This document shows positions 14,566 to 21,066 of a stretch of 22,712 bases of DNA, piece by piece. The notes under the pieces were generated by a model. The model saw only the letters and a list, made by a program, of their open reading frames with translations, made no database searches and had not been told where the DNA came from. The stretch comes from Fimenecus sp045593645. Lineage in GTDB: Bacteria; Bacillota; Clostridia; Oscillospirales; Acutalibacteraceae. Numbering within the stretch: the first letter of the stretch is position 1; every line of letters starts with the position of its first letter. Where the stretch lies: positions 1 to 22,712 of the forward strand of contig JAZNWZ010000141.1 in NCBI GenBank assembly GCA_045593645.1, in the 5' to 3' direction. The translations under genes and the position numbers were made by a program.

Positions 14566-15741
14566 TTACGAAGTTTTGACTTGCATCTGACTTGCATTTG
14601 ATTTTTCACCACCTAAAAATGAATCAAGTTTTGATATATCGTTCTTTTTCTTTTCTGCATCAAGGTGGGTGTATATTTCCAACGTTGTTTTTACATCAGA
14701 GTGGCCCATCTGTTCCTTTGCTGTGAGAACATCAACACCGGCTTCATACATAATTGTACAGAAAGTATGTCGTAATTCGTGTGGAGAAAACGGTGTAATC
14801 ATCATAGGGGCTTTTATAGGTGCAAATTTATTTGGTGTGTTTATAAAACAACCATATTCTAAGTTCAAATCAATCATATAACTTTCAAACAATCTTTTCC
14901 ACGCAGTATCGGTCATCATATTACCATTTGCAGAGGTAAGCACAAAAGGGGATTGCTGTTCTAAGGTGCTAAGATAATCAATAAGCATTTGAGGAACGGA
15001 CACTATTCTTGTTTTTCCATTTTTAGGTGACTTAAATGCTTTTTGTTTGAAATTATAAGATGAACTGACAATTATTTGATTATTTTCAAAGTCAATATCG
15101 TTCCATTTCAACGCAGTTGCTTCACCACGCCGAAGACCTGATAACATCAGGAGCATAGCTGCAGGTTTTGCTCTGTGTTCAAATTCAATGATTCTGTTTC
15201 GTTCTTCAGCAGTTAGTGCTCGTCTTTTCTTTTGTGGCGCATTTTGTGGCAACTTTAATCTTGCTGCAGGATTAAAATCGATAATGCGATTTTCTATTGC
15301 AAAATCAAAAACAGCAGTTATAATTTGCACATAACTCTTAAGAGTGCCTTTGGCAGTTTTTCTTTTTGTATATGGATTTTCTTCTGATATCTTATATACG
15401 ATTTCTTGTAATGTTAAAGGCACAATTTGATTGATTTTATATCCTGTAAGGTATGATTTCCATATTTTTATTCGACTTTCTATTATATTGCTTTGGTCAG
15501 CAGATACTTCTTGTTTCTTTGCAGCCAGCCAATAATTAGCCCAAACTTCAAAACTATCACTATTAGATGTTATATCTATACCTTTTTTTAGTGTGGCTTT
15601 CACTTCTTCAGCTTTTTGGTTAGCTTCTTTTTGTGTGTTTCCGTAAACTGTTTTATATTTTCTCTTACCGTCAACTTTACCAATATAAACTTGAACAGCA
15701 TATCTGCCATCTTCTCTTTTGGTATTAGATTTTTTAGGCAT
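14566..15741 (-). CDS. Tyrosine-family integrase (site-specific recombinase)
   Basis: A 391-residue phage/ICE-type integrase. The N-terminal arm-binding part (residues 1-55, RYAVQVYIGKVDGKRKYKTVYG) is followed by the core-binding SAM-like domain (about 62-155) and the catalytic domain. Catalytic residues are Arg204 in SGLRRGEA, Lys near 241, His321 and Arg324 in HELRH, His347 in MGHSDVKTT and Tyr357 in EIYTHLD. It catalyses insertion into and excision from tRNA-Trp. ATG 15741 is chosen over an upstream GTG (15813) because AGGAG lies seven bases before it and the protein then starts at the usual place. The gene ends 36 bases from the attachment site, as is typical. A hairpin with T-tract sits just before its ribosome site, so transcription may rely on read-through. 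Confidence 0.95.
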   Translation of the reverse strand: MPKKSNTKREDGRYAVQVYIGKVDGKRKYKTVYGNTQKEANQKAEEVKATLKKGIDITSNSDSFEVWANYWLAAKKQEVSADQSNIIESRIKIWKSYLTGYKINQIVPLTLQEIVYKISEENPYTKRKTAKGTLKSYVQIITAVFDFAIENRIIDFNPAARLKLPQNAPQKKRRALTAEERNRIIEFEHRAKPAAMLLMLSGLRRGEATALKWNDIDFENNQIIVSSSYNFKQKAFKSPKNGKTRIVSVPQMLIDYLSTLEQQSPFVLTSANGNMMTDTAWKRLFESYMIDLNLEYGCFINTPNKFAPIKAPMMITPFSPHELRHTFCTIMYEAGVDVLTAKEQMGHSDVKTTLEIYTHLDAEKKKNDISKLDSFLGGEKSNASQMQVKTS

Positions 15742-15763
15742 AGTATCACTCCTTTTTGGGCAC

Positions 15764-15796
15764 AAAAATACCCGAGACTTGATTTTTAAGTCCGGG
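15764..15796 (-). terminator. Hairpin with T-tract just upstream of the integrase
   Basis: On the minus strand CCCG and GACTT (with one bulged base) pair across loop GATTTTT (plus strand 15771-15796), and TATTTTT follows (15770-15764). It would stop leftward transcription from the repressor operon about 20 bases before the integrase start. I see no separate promoter between this hairpin and the integrase ATG. Confidence 0.6.
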
Positions 15797-15891
15797 TGTG
15801 ATACAATAAACACGCTTTGACGAGCAGGTTTTGAGTATCACACTCAGACCGTATATGAACCGTTCATCTGCGCCAACAGATGGGCGGTTTT
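15779..15891 (+). ncRNA. Candidate small RNA, about 80 nt, antisense side of the integrase upstream region
   Basis: A promoter TTGATT (15779-15784), 17-base spacer, TACAAT (15802-15807) faces right. About 50 bases later an intrinsic terminator follows: AACCG-TT-CATCTG (15858-15870) with CAGATG-GG-CGGTT (15877-15889) and a T-tract; its T-G pairs work only for a plus-strand RNA. The RNA would run from about 15814 to 15891 and contains no ORF of note. It also carries GTATCACAC (15835-15843), the inverted copy of GTGTGATAC (15796-15804). No gene on the plus strand needs this terminator, so a small RNA is a reasonable reading. Confidence 0.45.
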
Positions 15892-15895
15892 TATA

Positions 15896-16660
15896 TTATA
15901 ATGAGCCGGTAATTGACTTGATAATTATAACTAAAACAACGAATATTCCAAACCCAAATAGAATACACAGCGAAAGAATTAAACGAGAGTTGTCTGTATC
16001 TGTATCGTTTGTTTTGCTATTAATTGCTTTATGCACATTTGCATATTCTAAAGTTTTCTGTATGTTTGGATATTTAAGAGAATCTGTCTTACAATAATCG
16101 ATTATTTTTTTTATATACGTCATTACAAATTCAATTATTGGATATGTTACTTCAGATGTAAAAAGGAAATCATCACTAAATCCTAATAGTGCAACAGGGG
16201 CATTGTTATAATCATTTATGCACTTTGGATTTTTTAACATATCACAAAAAGCTATAACACATCTTGCAAGTGGGTTTTCTAACAACTCATTTGAGACATC
16301 AACGGTTATACTTTCGGCACGAAGTTTAATAGATTTTCTAATGATTTTTCCATAAAAATCTACACGCTCATCAAATTTTTCGGGTGTTAAGGAAAGATTC
16401 AAGTTAAACCACCAAGCATTGCCACGAGGTAAAGTCTCAAATATGTAGGGAATTAAATCGTTTATTATGATATCTCTTCTATTAAAAGAATTTGCTGTAA
16501 AATCTGAAACAGCAAACAACATTGCAGACAAATCAATGTCAAGGTTATTTTCAATATGATTATTCTTATAATTATTATCCCAAATCACACGAGTGACTTG
16601 TTCACTACATTGATAAAAAAAATCTGTAATGTTATCTTCGCAATTATATCGTTCAGACAT
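15896..16660 (-). CDS. C-terminally membrane-anchored element protein of unknown function
   Basis: This 254-residue protein is not recognised. The first about 225 residues are soluble and mixed helical, with a Trp-rich spot (NAWWFNLNLSL) near 80. A single hydrophobic segment near the C-terminus (LILSLCILFGFGIFVVLVIII) probably spans the membrane, with the bulk in the cytoplasm. AGGAGTGA precedes the ATG. It starts 12 bases after the repressor gene on the same strand and would be expressed in the lysogen together with it. Genes in this position in prophages often protect the host from other phages (superinfection exclusion or abortive infection), but nothing in the sequence proves that. Confidence 0.75.
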   Translation of the reverse strand: MSERYNCEDNITDFFYQCSEQVTRVIWDNNYKNNHIENNLDIDLSAMLFAVSDFTANSFNRRDIIINDLIPYIFETLPRGNAWWFNLNLSLTPEKFDERVDFYGKIIRKSIKLRAESITVDVSNELLENPLARCVIAFCDMLKNPKCINDYNNAPVALLGFSDDFLFTSEVTYPIIEFVMTYIKKIIDYCKTDSLKYPNIQKTLEYANVHKAINSKTNDTDTDNSRLILSLCILFGFGIFVVLVIIIKSITGSL

Positions 16661-16672
16661 TTATAATCACTC

Positions 16673-17284
16673 CTAAAACTTTGCTCTTAATTCGACTACC
16701 TTACCGAGAACGCGGACGGGTAGTTTTTCTATTTGTTCGTTTGTGTATGTCATTACATCATAAGCAGGGTTGCTTGGTACAAGGTTGATACCACCATTAA
16801 ACTTTTGCAGCTTTTTAATTGTAGCTTCGTCACCGTTTACAAGAATAATAGCAATTTCACCATTTTCAACATCAGGCTGCTTACGAACTATAACAACATC
16901 ACCTTCACTGATTTTTGGTTCCATGCTGTCACCTTTAATCTGAAGACCGAAGTACTCGCCTTGTCGTGCCATATCTTCGCTGATTTCTTCATAATCGATT
17001 ATATATTCAACTGCATCCATTGGGATACCAGCACGAACTAAACCAAGAACGGGTATTTTGACAGCGGTTTTAGATTTGTTTTTATTTTCAATTCCTAATA
17101 AATAAGCTGGTGTTGTATGAAGAACTTTAGCTAATGGTTCAAGTATGTCAGTAGGGAATTTTTTAATATCATTATTTTCATACCTATAAATAGTTGCTGG
17201 AGAAACACCTAATCTATCTGCAACGGTTTCAGCGGAAAGTCCGATTTCTTTTCTGCGTAATTTTATTCGTTCATAAATCTCCAT
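16673..17284 (-). CDS. LexA/CI-like repressor (HTH + S24 peptidase)
   Basis: A 203-residue repressor with an N-terminal XRE-type helix-turn-helix (residues 5-62: IKLRRKEIGLSAETVADRLG, VSPATIYRYEN) and a C-terminal S24 self-cleavage domain. The cleavage site is Ala85-Gly86 in LVRAGIP, the nucleophile Ser120 in GDSMEP and the general-base Lys157 in DEATIKK. It should hold the element silent and be inactivated through RecA during DNA damage. The ATG at 17284 with AGAGGTG upstream is preferred over the GTG at 17293, which overlaps that ribosome site. The promoter is TTGCAT (17334-17329), 17 bases, TAAAAT (17311-17306); operator O1 covers its -35, implying self-control. Confidence 0.95.
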   Translation of the reverse strand: MEIYERIKLRRKEIGLSAETVADRLGVSPATIYRYENNDIKKFPTDILEPLAKVLHTTPAYLLGIENKNKSKTAVKIPVLGLVRAGIPMDAVEYIIDYEEISEDMARQGEYFGLQIKGDSMEPKISEGDVVIVRKQPDVENGEIAIILVNGDEATIKKLQKFNGGINLVPSNPAYDVMTYTNEQIEKLPVRVLGKVVELRAKF

Positions 17285-17305
17285 TTTTCTCACCTCTTTA
17301 ATAGA

Positions 17306-17403
17306 ATTTTAACACCATATTTGCAAAAATGCAAGTCATTTTGAAAATTATTTTGCAAAAATGCAAAAAAACTATTGACAACTCGCATTTTTGCGAGTAG
17401 AAT
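17306..17403. promoter_or_regulatory. Lysogeny switch: divergent promoters with operators O1-O3
   Basis: Three palindromes share the core GCA-N4-TGC: O1 TTGCAAAAATGCAA (17321-17334), O2 the same 14-mer (17353-17366), and O3 ACTCGCATTTTTGCGAGT (17381-17398). The rightward promoter is TTGACA (17375-17380), 17 bases, TAGAAT (17398-17403), and O3 fills its spacer exactly. The leftward promoter (TTGCAT 17334-17329, TAAAAT 17311-17306) has O1 over its -35. Two operator types (TTGCA and CTCGCA arms) may differ in affinity for repressor and Cro. Confidence 0.85.
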
Positions 17404-17426
17404 GAAATTACAAAGGAGGTGGCTCT

Positions 17427-17645
17427 GTGGTAAATTTTGAGTTACTTGAAAAGAAAATGGATGAAAAAGATGTCAGTAGGGCAAAAATGATTAGTGAATT
17501 GGGTATCGATGAAAGCACTTGGTATAGAAAAAGAAAAAACCCACAATCACTAACAATTGGGGCAGCTGAAATAATCATTAAAGTTCTTGACCTTTCTGAA
17601 AAAGAGGCGGACGATATTTTTGATTTACGTAATTTATGCATTTAA
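17427..17645 (+). CDS. Cro-like small HTH protein
   Basis: This 72-residue protein is a single XRE/Cro-type helix-turn-helix unit: FELLEKKMDEKDVSRAKMISELG, then IDESTWYRKRKNPQSLTIGAAEIIIKVLDLSEKEADDIF. It starts at GTG with AAAGGAGGTGG just upstream. It is the first gene to the right of the operator region, transcribed away from the repressor, so it probably acts as Cro or as an early anti-repressor binding the same palindromes. Operator O4 lies 24 bases after its stop. Confidence 0.88.
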   Translation: MVNFELLEKKMDEKDVSRAKMISELGIDESTWYRKRKNPQSLTIGAAEIIIKVLDLSEKEADDIFDLRNLCI

Positions 17646-17668
17646 AAATAATTATTTTTTTAGCATTA

Positions 17669-17688
17669 AACTCGCATTTATGCGAGTT
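17669..17688. promoter_or_regulatory. Operator O4, palindrome beyond the cro-like gene
   Basis: AACTCGCATTTATGCGAGTT is a 20-bp perfect palindrome (9-bp arms, 2-base centre). It has the CTCGCA arms of O3 at 17381-17398 and the same GCA-N4-TGC core. A fourth operator behind the cro-like gene suggests that the repressor also controls transcription here or loops the DNA over about 300 bp. Confidence 0.75.
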
Positions 17689-17702
17689 ATTCTGTACAAA
17701 AA

Positions 17703-18279
17703 ATAGTTTGCAGCATCTTTACAAACTATAATTTGTGAAATTTGGTTACCCAGAAAATCTTGCAGCAAAGAGTACTATACACATTCTGTGTTTTTACGAG
17801 CACGACCTCGATAATTGCATAGCCAAAACTCACCCTGTTTATACAGGTAGGTGCCTGTTGAGTATCGCTTTTTACTCTATGCGAAAAAAAGATGCTTTTT
17901 CTTCTTGAGAAGTTAAATCACTTACGCAGTTTCCATTCTGCTTTTTTTGCCTCGCATCATTAGTGTGAAAGTGTCACACTCCGGGAACAGGCAAAGTCAA
18001 AAGTTTGGTCAAAAGACCAACTCCTTTCTTTGCCAGATGGCGACACTATTTTACAACAATTCAATTTATTTGTAAAGCATTTAATAAAAAATATACCTCA
18101 CAGGGCTTTTCTGCCACATAGGCAAAAACTAAATAAATACCACAAAAATAATTAAGGCATTATGGATAAAGCCAAACTTTCCTATTTTATCTCCGAGGGA
18201 TTACTAAAACGAATTTTCATCAAGCAAAGTGTCTATGTGGTGGAAAAGCTCTGTGAAAAAAAGAAAGGACGGTGTTTCT
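17703..18279. other. Long non-coding stretch with many hairpins, no gene seen
   Basis: About 630 bases between the cro-like and excisionase-like genes hold no ORF with a credible start. Hairpins present include ATAGTTTG/CAAACTAT (17703-17729, overlapping a TATAAT), ACACA/TGTGT followed by T (17779-17795), a nested structure at 17817-17882 (outer GCATAG/CTATGC, middle ACTCA/TGAGT, inner CCTGT/ACAGG), CTTCT/AGAAG near 17910, AGTGTGA/TCACACT (17962-17980), and GGCAAAG/CTTTGCC (17990-18034) enclosing TTGGTC/GACCAA. It may encode a structured RNA or a regulatory leader, or act as an origin-like region. Confidence 0.55.
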
Positions 18280-18507
18280 ATGCCAGGCGGAATAGTTGCA
18301 TTAAAACCAAAATGGAATCAGCAATACAAAACAGTGGAAGAAGCTCCTGCATATCTAAATGTAGAAGAAGCAAGTATTCTTTGGAGAATTCCTGAGGACC
18401 TTGTAAGAAAACTTTGCAGTGAAGGAAAAATGTGTGCTGCCAAGTTTGGCCGAGAGTGGCGTATAGACCGTGATAAAACAAATCAAAAATTGTTTGGAGG
18501 TAATTAA
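18280..18507 (+). CDS. Excisionase-like HTH DNA-binding protein
   Basis: This 75-residue protein carries a MerR/excisionase-type winged helix motif: YKTVEEAPAYLNVEEASILWRIPEDLVRKLCSEGKMCAAKFGREWRIDRDKTNQ, ending just after the wing. Such proteins help the integrase excise the element or regulate early genes. The ATG at 18280 is chosen because AAAGGA lies about 11 bases before it; the longer frame from 18229 has no ribosome site. The next gene starts directly at its stop codon. Confidence 0.8.
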   Translation: MPGGIVALKPKWNQQYKTVEEAPAYLNVEEASILWRIPEDLVRKLCSEGKMCAAKFGREWRIDRDKTNQKLFGGN

Positions 18508-18723
18508 ATGCCAAATCAGGATTTAAAGCAGTGTTTGTTTGAGCATGCAAAGAAATACCACGAGCGATATGTAACATTTAAAAGTGTACTTGGTGCTGAC
18601 AATGAAATGACAATTAAATGTGAAAACAAGTATTTAGGCTGTTATTTTGTTATTTGTGATAGTGAACTTTTAGAAGAATATCAGCAGTGGTTAAAAAGAG
18701 AGGAGATGAAAGATAATGTATGA
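18508..18723 (+). CDS. Small hypothetical phage protein
   Basis: A 71-residue acidic protein (QDLKQCLFEHAKKYHERY..., ending in ELLEEYQQWLKREEMK) with no motif I recognise. TTGGAGG lies upstream and its start codon abuts the stop of the excisionase-like gene. Its last eight bases overlap the next gene, which points to translational coupling in one early transcript. Confidence 0.7.
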   Translation: MPNQDLKQCLFEHAKKYHERYVTFKSVLGADNEMTIKCENKYLGCYFVICDSELLEEYQQWLKREEMKDNV

Positions 18724-19012
18724 AGTACTTGTAATTGCAGGTAGAGTCTTTTTTGTGATTTATGATTTAGCGTTAATTATAGGAGCACTTTATTTTGCTT
18801 TTCAAATACAAGAGTGCTGGAACAAATACAAAGTCATAAAAAAAGAATATGTGTTGAGTCCTTGGAATGTGAAAAAAGGTCATAGTGGACGTTCAAAGAA
18901 AGATATAGAGCCTGAATTGATTAGCATTAAAGTAGAAATGATTAGTTGGTTATGTATCTTTTTGATAAATGTATATGTCTGCATTGATTGCTGGTCATTA
19001 ATATTAAGATAA
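18716..19012 (+). CDS. Small phage membrane protein
   Basis: This 98-residue protein has two likely transmembrane helices (about residues 3-30 and 74-95) separated by a basic loop (KVIKKEYVLSPWNVKKGHSGRSKKD). AGAGGAG upstream and an 8-base overlap with the preceding gene support the start. The function is unknown. Early phage membrane proteins of this kind may act in exclusion or in host take-over, but nothing here decides this. Confidence 0.7.
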   Translation: MYEVLVIAGRVFFVIYDLALIIGALYFAFQIQECWNKYKVIKKEYVLSPWNVKKGHSGRSKKDIEPELISIKVEMISWLCIFLINVYVCIDCWSLILR

Positions 19013-19024
19013 AGGAGGGATATA

Positions 19025-19243
19025 ATGCCAAATTTAGAAGTACATAAACCTAGGTGCGATTGCTTTGCTTTCAAAAACTATGAGTGCACAGTTTTAAGAG
19101 AACTTGTTTGTAGAAATCGTAAGTGTAGCTTTTACAAAACACAGGACGAACACAACAAGAGTATTAAAAAAACTAACAAACGTCTTGCACAAATCGGATT
19201 AGTAACAAAAAAACAAAAAAATAGCTGTGTCAGCAGCAACTAA
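19025..19243 (+). CDS. Small Cys-rich, probably zinc-binding phage protein
   Basis: A 72-residue protein with five conserved-looking Cys in the first half: CDC near residue 12, a third Cys near 22, and CRNRKC at about 30-35, followed by SFYKT. This looks like a small zinc-binding fold seen in Firmicute phages; its role is unknown. The basic C-terminal tail has many Lys. AAAGGAGG precedes the ATG, 12 bases after the membrane-protein gene. The 3' end of the gene overlaps a candidate antisense small RNA. Confidence 0.72.
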   Translation: MPNLEVHKPRCDCFAFKNYECTVLRELVCRNRKCSFYKTQDEHNKSIKKTNKRLAQIGLVTKKQKNSCVSSN

Positions 19244-19281
19244 CACAGCTATCAAAATGAAGAAGTTATAATAAACTCTAC
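19215..19281 (-). ncRNA. Candidate small RNA, minus strand, about 67 nt
   Basis: On the minus strand a perfect consensus promoter is present: TTGACA (19316-19311), exactly 17 bases, TATAAT (19293-19288). About 30 bases beyond the expected start (near 19281) comes a textbook terminator: ATAGCTGTGT (19252-19243) with ACACAGCTAT (19230-19221), a 12-nt loop and TTTTTT (19220-19215). No ORF with a start codon fits inside. The RNA would be antisense to the last about 10 codons of the Cys-rich protein gene and to the following gap. The hairpin lacks a T-tract on the plus strand, so it is not that gene's terminator. Confidence 0.65.
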
Positions 19282-19333
19282 AAATTTATTATAACTTTCT
19301 TTTCTTAATTTGTCAATGAAAAGAGGGATGTAA

Positions 19334-19573
19334 ATGAAAAACACATTATCTGATTTAAACAATTATTTATTTGAATCTATTGAACGCTTAAACGACGATG
19401 AATTGACTGATGAAGAACTCGAAAAAGAGATTAGAAGAAGCGAAGCTGTTCAAAAGGTTGCAAAAACTATTATTGATAACGGCACTCTTGCTTTGCAGGC
19501 AAAAAAGCATTTTGACGAATATGGAATTGACCATAAAGTTGAAATGCCACTGTTGGGTATTGCAGATAAATGA
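19334..19573 (+). CDS. Small acidic phage protein, possibly cut short by an in-frame TGA
   Basis: This 79-residue protein (MKNTLSDLNNYLFESIERLNDDELTDEELEKEIRR...) resembles a small protein family common in early regions of Firmicute phages; its function is unknown. AGAGGGATG lies upstream. After its TGA the same frame stays open for 25 further codons with a clear coiled-coil pattern (LEENAELKETVKNLRERV) up to TAG at 19649-19651. That TAG overlaps the ATG of the next gene in the usual coupled manner, so the original gene was probably 105 residues long and the TGA a nonsense mutation. Confidence 0.72.
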   Translation: MKNTLSDLNNYLFESIERLNDDELTDEELEKEIRRSEAVQKVAKTIIDNGTLALQAKKHFDEYGIDHKVEMPLLGIADK

Positions 19574-19644
19574 ATATTAGAAGAAAACGCTGAGCTCAAA
19601 GAAACTGTAAAGAATCTGCGTGAAAGGGTGAAACGATTAGAACA

Positions 19645-20316
19645 ATGGTAGGACATCAATATACAGACGAAGAACATGATTTTTTGAAAAGTTTTGTGCC
19701 AGGTCATACATATAAGGAAATTGTTGATGCTTACAATAAGCAGTTTGATGAACCTATTACAAAGTTAAGATTAAAAGCATATATAGGTAATCACAAACTC
19801 AATACAGGTAAGACTGGAAGATTTGAAAAAGGTCATATACCTGCAAACAAAGGCAAACATCATCCTACTGTTGGCAGAATGGCAGAAACTCAATTTAAAA
19901 AAGGTAACTTACCACACAATACAAAACCCATTGGATATGAGAGAGTCACAAAAGATGGATATATTGAAGTTAAAGTAAAAATGCGACCAAGTAATCCATC
20001 TTGTAAAGATAACTTTGTCCTAAAACAACGTCTTGTATGGGAAGAAGCTAATGGTCCTATTCCAAAAGGGCACAAACTTATCTTTTTGGATGGTAATAAA
20101 CAGAATTTTGTTCTTGAAAATCTTGCACTTATCACAGATGCAGAACATTTACAAATGATGAGAAAAGGATTGCGAAGCGAATGCCCGCAATTAACGAAAA
20201 CAGGTATTCTTATTGCTCAAGCAGGTATTGCGGTACATAAGAAGAAAAAATCAAGTAAAAATGCGTCAGCAGAAAGAGGTTATTATGAAAATAAAAAAGA
20301 TTGTTGCATTGATTAA
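19645..20316 (+). CDS. HNH endonuclease
   Basis: A 223-residue HNH nuclease of phage type. The N-terminal part (about 1-60) is a helical DNA-binding-like unit (YTDEEHDFLKSFVPGHTYKEIVDAYNKQF). The middle has the GxxxKGHIPANKG/FKKGNLPHNTKP repeats typical of these enzymes. The HNH core lies at about 118-170, with QRLVWEEANGPIPKGHKLIFLDGNKQNFVLENLALIT. It may be a free-standing homing-type nuclease or serve phage DNA metabolism. The ribosome site GAAAGGGTG lies in the open frame that follows the previous gene. Its 3' end overlaps the next gene by 32 bases, and the Lys-rich tail may be poorly conserved. Confidence 0.88.
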   Translation: MVGHQYTDEEHDFLKSFVPGHTYKEIVDAYNKQFDEPITKLRLKAYIGNHKLNTGKTGRFEKGHIPANKGKHHPTVGRMAETQFKKGNLPHNTKPIGYERVTKDGYIEVKVKMRPSNPSCKDNFVLKQRLVWEEANGPIPKGHKLIFLDGNKQNFVLENLALITDAEHLQMMRKGLRSECPQLTKTGILIAQAGIAVHKKKKSSKNASAERGYYENKKDCCID

Positions 20317-20833
20317 AGAAAGTAAATGTCTGACTATTTTTGATGGTAAGGATTGTCAGTGGTTATCTGATGGTTTTGCAATGTATCCTGTATTCAAAGA
20401 TACTGAGGTTAGTCCTGAATTTCTTTGTGATATGCATGATATTGATACTAAAAAGATGGCTATCCGTAATGAGATGCTACCAACTTTATTTAATTATGCA
20501 GATATTTGTAAAAATGAAAAACAATTGCAGAAGAGCAATATTGAAATTGTGTATCACGGTAAGCACCTTATCGGTTATGAAACATCAGAAGGTATTTCGT
20601 TTGTTGAAAAAAGATATTTTGCACCATTTGCAGATATGGATGAAAGTTACTTAATGGTATATGAAAGATATACAAGTACCGGGACGATGTATTTTGCAGT
20701 TAAAAATGGTATGAATCTTGTTGGTATTGTTCTTCCTAAAAAAGTGATAACAAAGGAATTTGTTGAGGACATTACAGCAATGTCAACAGCGTGTACTATT
20801 GCTCTGCAGAATGTGAAAGAGGAAGAAGTATGA
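20285..20833 (+). CDS. Hypothetical phage protein
   Basis: This 182-residue protein is not recognised; it is soluble with mixed secondary structure and no clear motif. The ATG at 20285 has AGAGG upstream and gives a natural MKIKKIVALIKESK start; the longer frame from 20213 would overlap the HNH gene much more. Its stop overlaps the next start (ATGA), so both are coupled. It belongs to the rightward early operon. Confidence 0.7.
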   Translation: MKIKKIVALIKESKCLTIFDGKDCQWLSDGFAMYPVFKDTEVSPEFLCDMHDIDTKKMAIRNEMLPTLFNYADICKNEKQLQKSNIEIVYHGKHLIGYETSEGISFVEKRYFAPFADMDESYLMVYERYTSTGTMYFAVKNGMNLVGIVLPKKVITKEFVEDITAMSTACTIALQNVKEEEV

Positions 20834-21066
20834 CAATTGAAGAAGTAAAAGAAGCGTGGATTAAGCAAGTCCCGGTTATTCTTCATGTTGATATTATCAA
20901 TCCTAGTGATAAGTTTACAGGTGATTATGAATACAAGAGAATAATTGGCATTGCAACGGAACTTGAAACTCCTGATAGCGACACCACATATAAGGTTAAG
21001 TTAGAGGACTTTTGTGGTCGTTCAGTTGCGTATGCTAACCCAAAAGATTTGAGAGTAAAAGTATGA
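20830..21066 (+). CDS. Small hypothetical phage protein
   Basis: A 78-residue protein (MTIEEVKEAWIKQVPVILHVDIIN...) with an apparently beta-rich body, seemingly a small barrel-like fold, and no motif I know. Its ATG overlaps the upstream TGA as ATGA, and its own TGA overlaps the next ATG in the same way, showing a tightly coupled string of genes. Confidence 0.68.
   Translation: MTIEEVKEAWIKQVPVILHVDIINPSDKFTGDYEYKRIIGIATELETPDSDTTYKVKLEDFCGRSVAYANPKDLRVKV

Noticed and set aside
14346..14579. A 77-codon rightward ORF containing GRGSRIRTHGTRFWRP
   Set aside because: It is the translated antisense of the tRNA-Trp remnant, a well-known false protein, and has no ribosome site.
18162..18395. A 77-codon ORF upstream of and overlapping the excisionase-like gene
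   Set aside because: No good ribosome site, half of it is the shadow of the better-supported gene at 18280-18507 in another frame, and its sequence has no protein-like pattern.
19571..19573. TGA recoded as Trp in the element
   Set aside because: Other genes of the element end properly in TGA with coupled starts (for example at 18721, 20831 and 21064), so TGA is a stop here.
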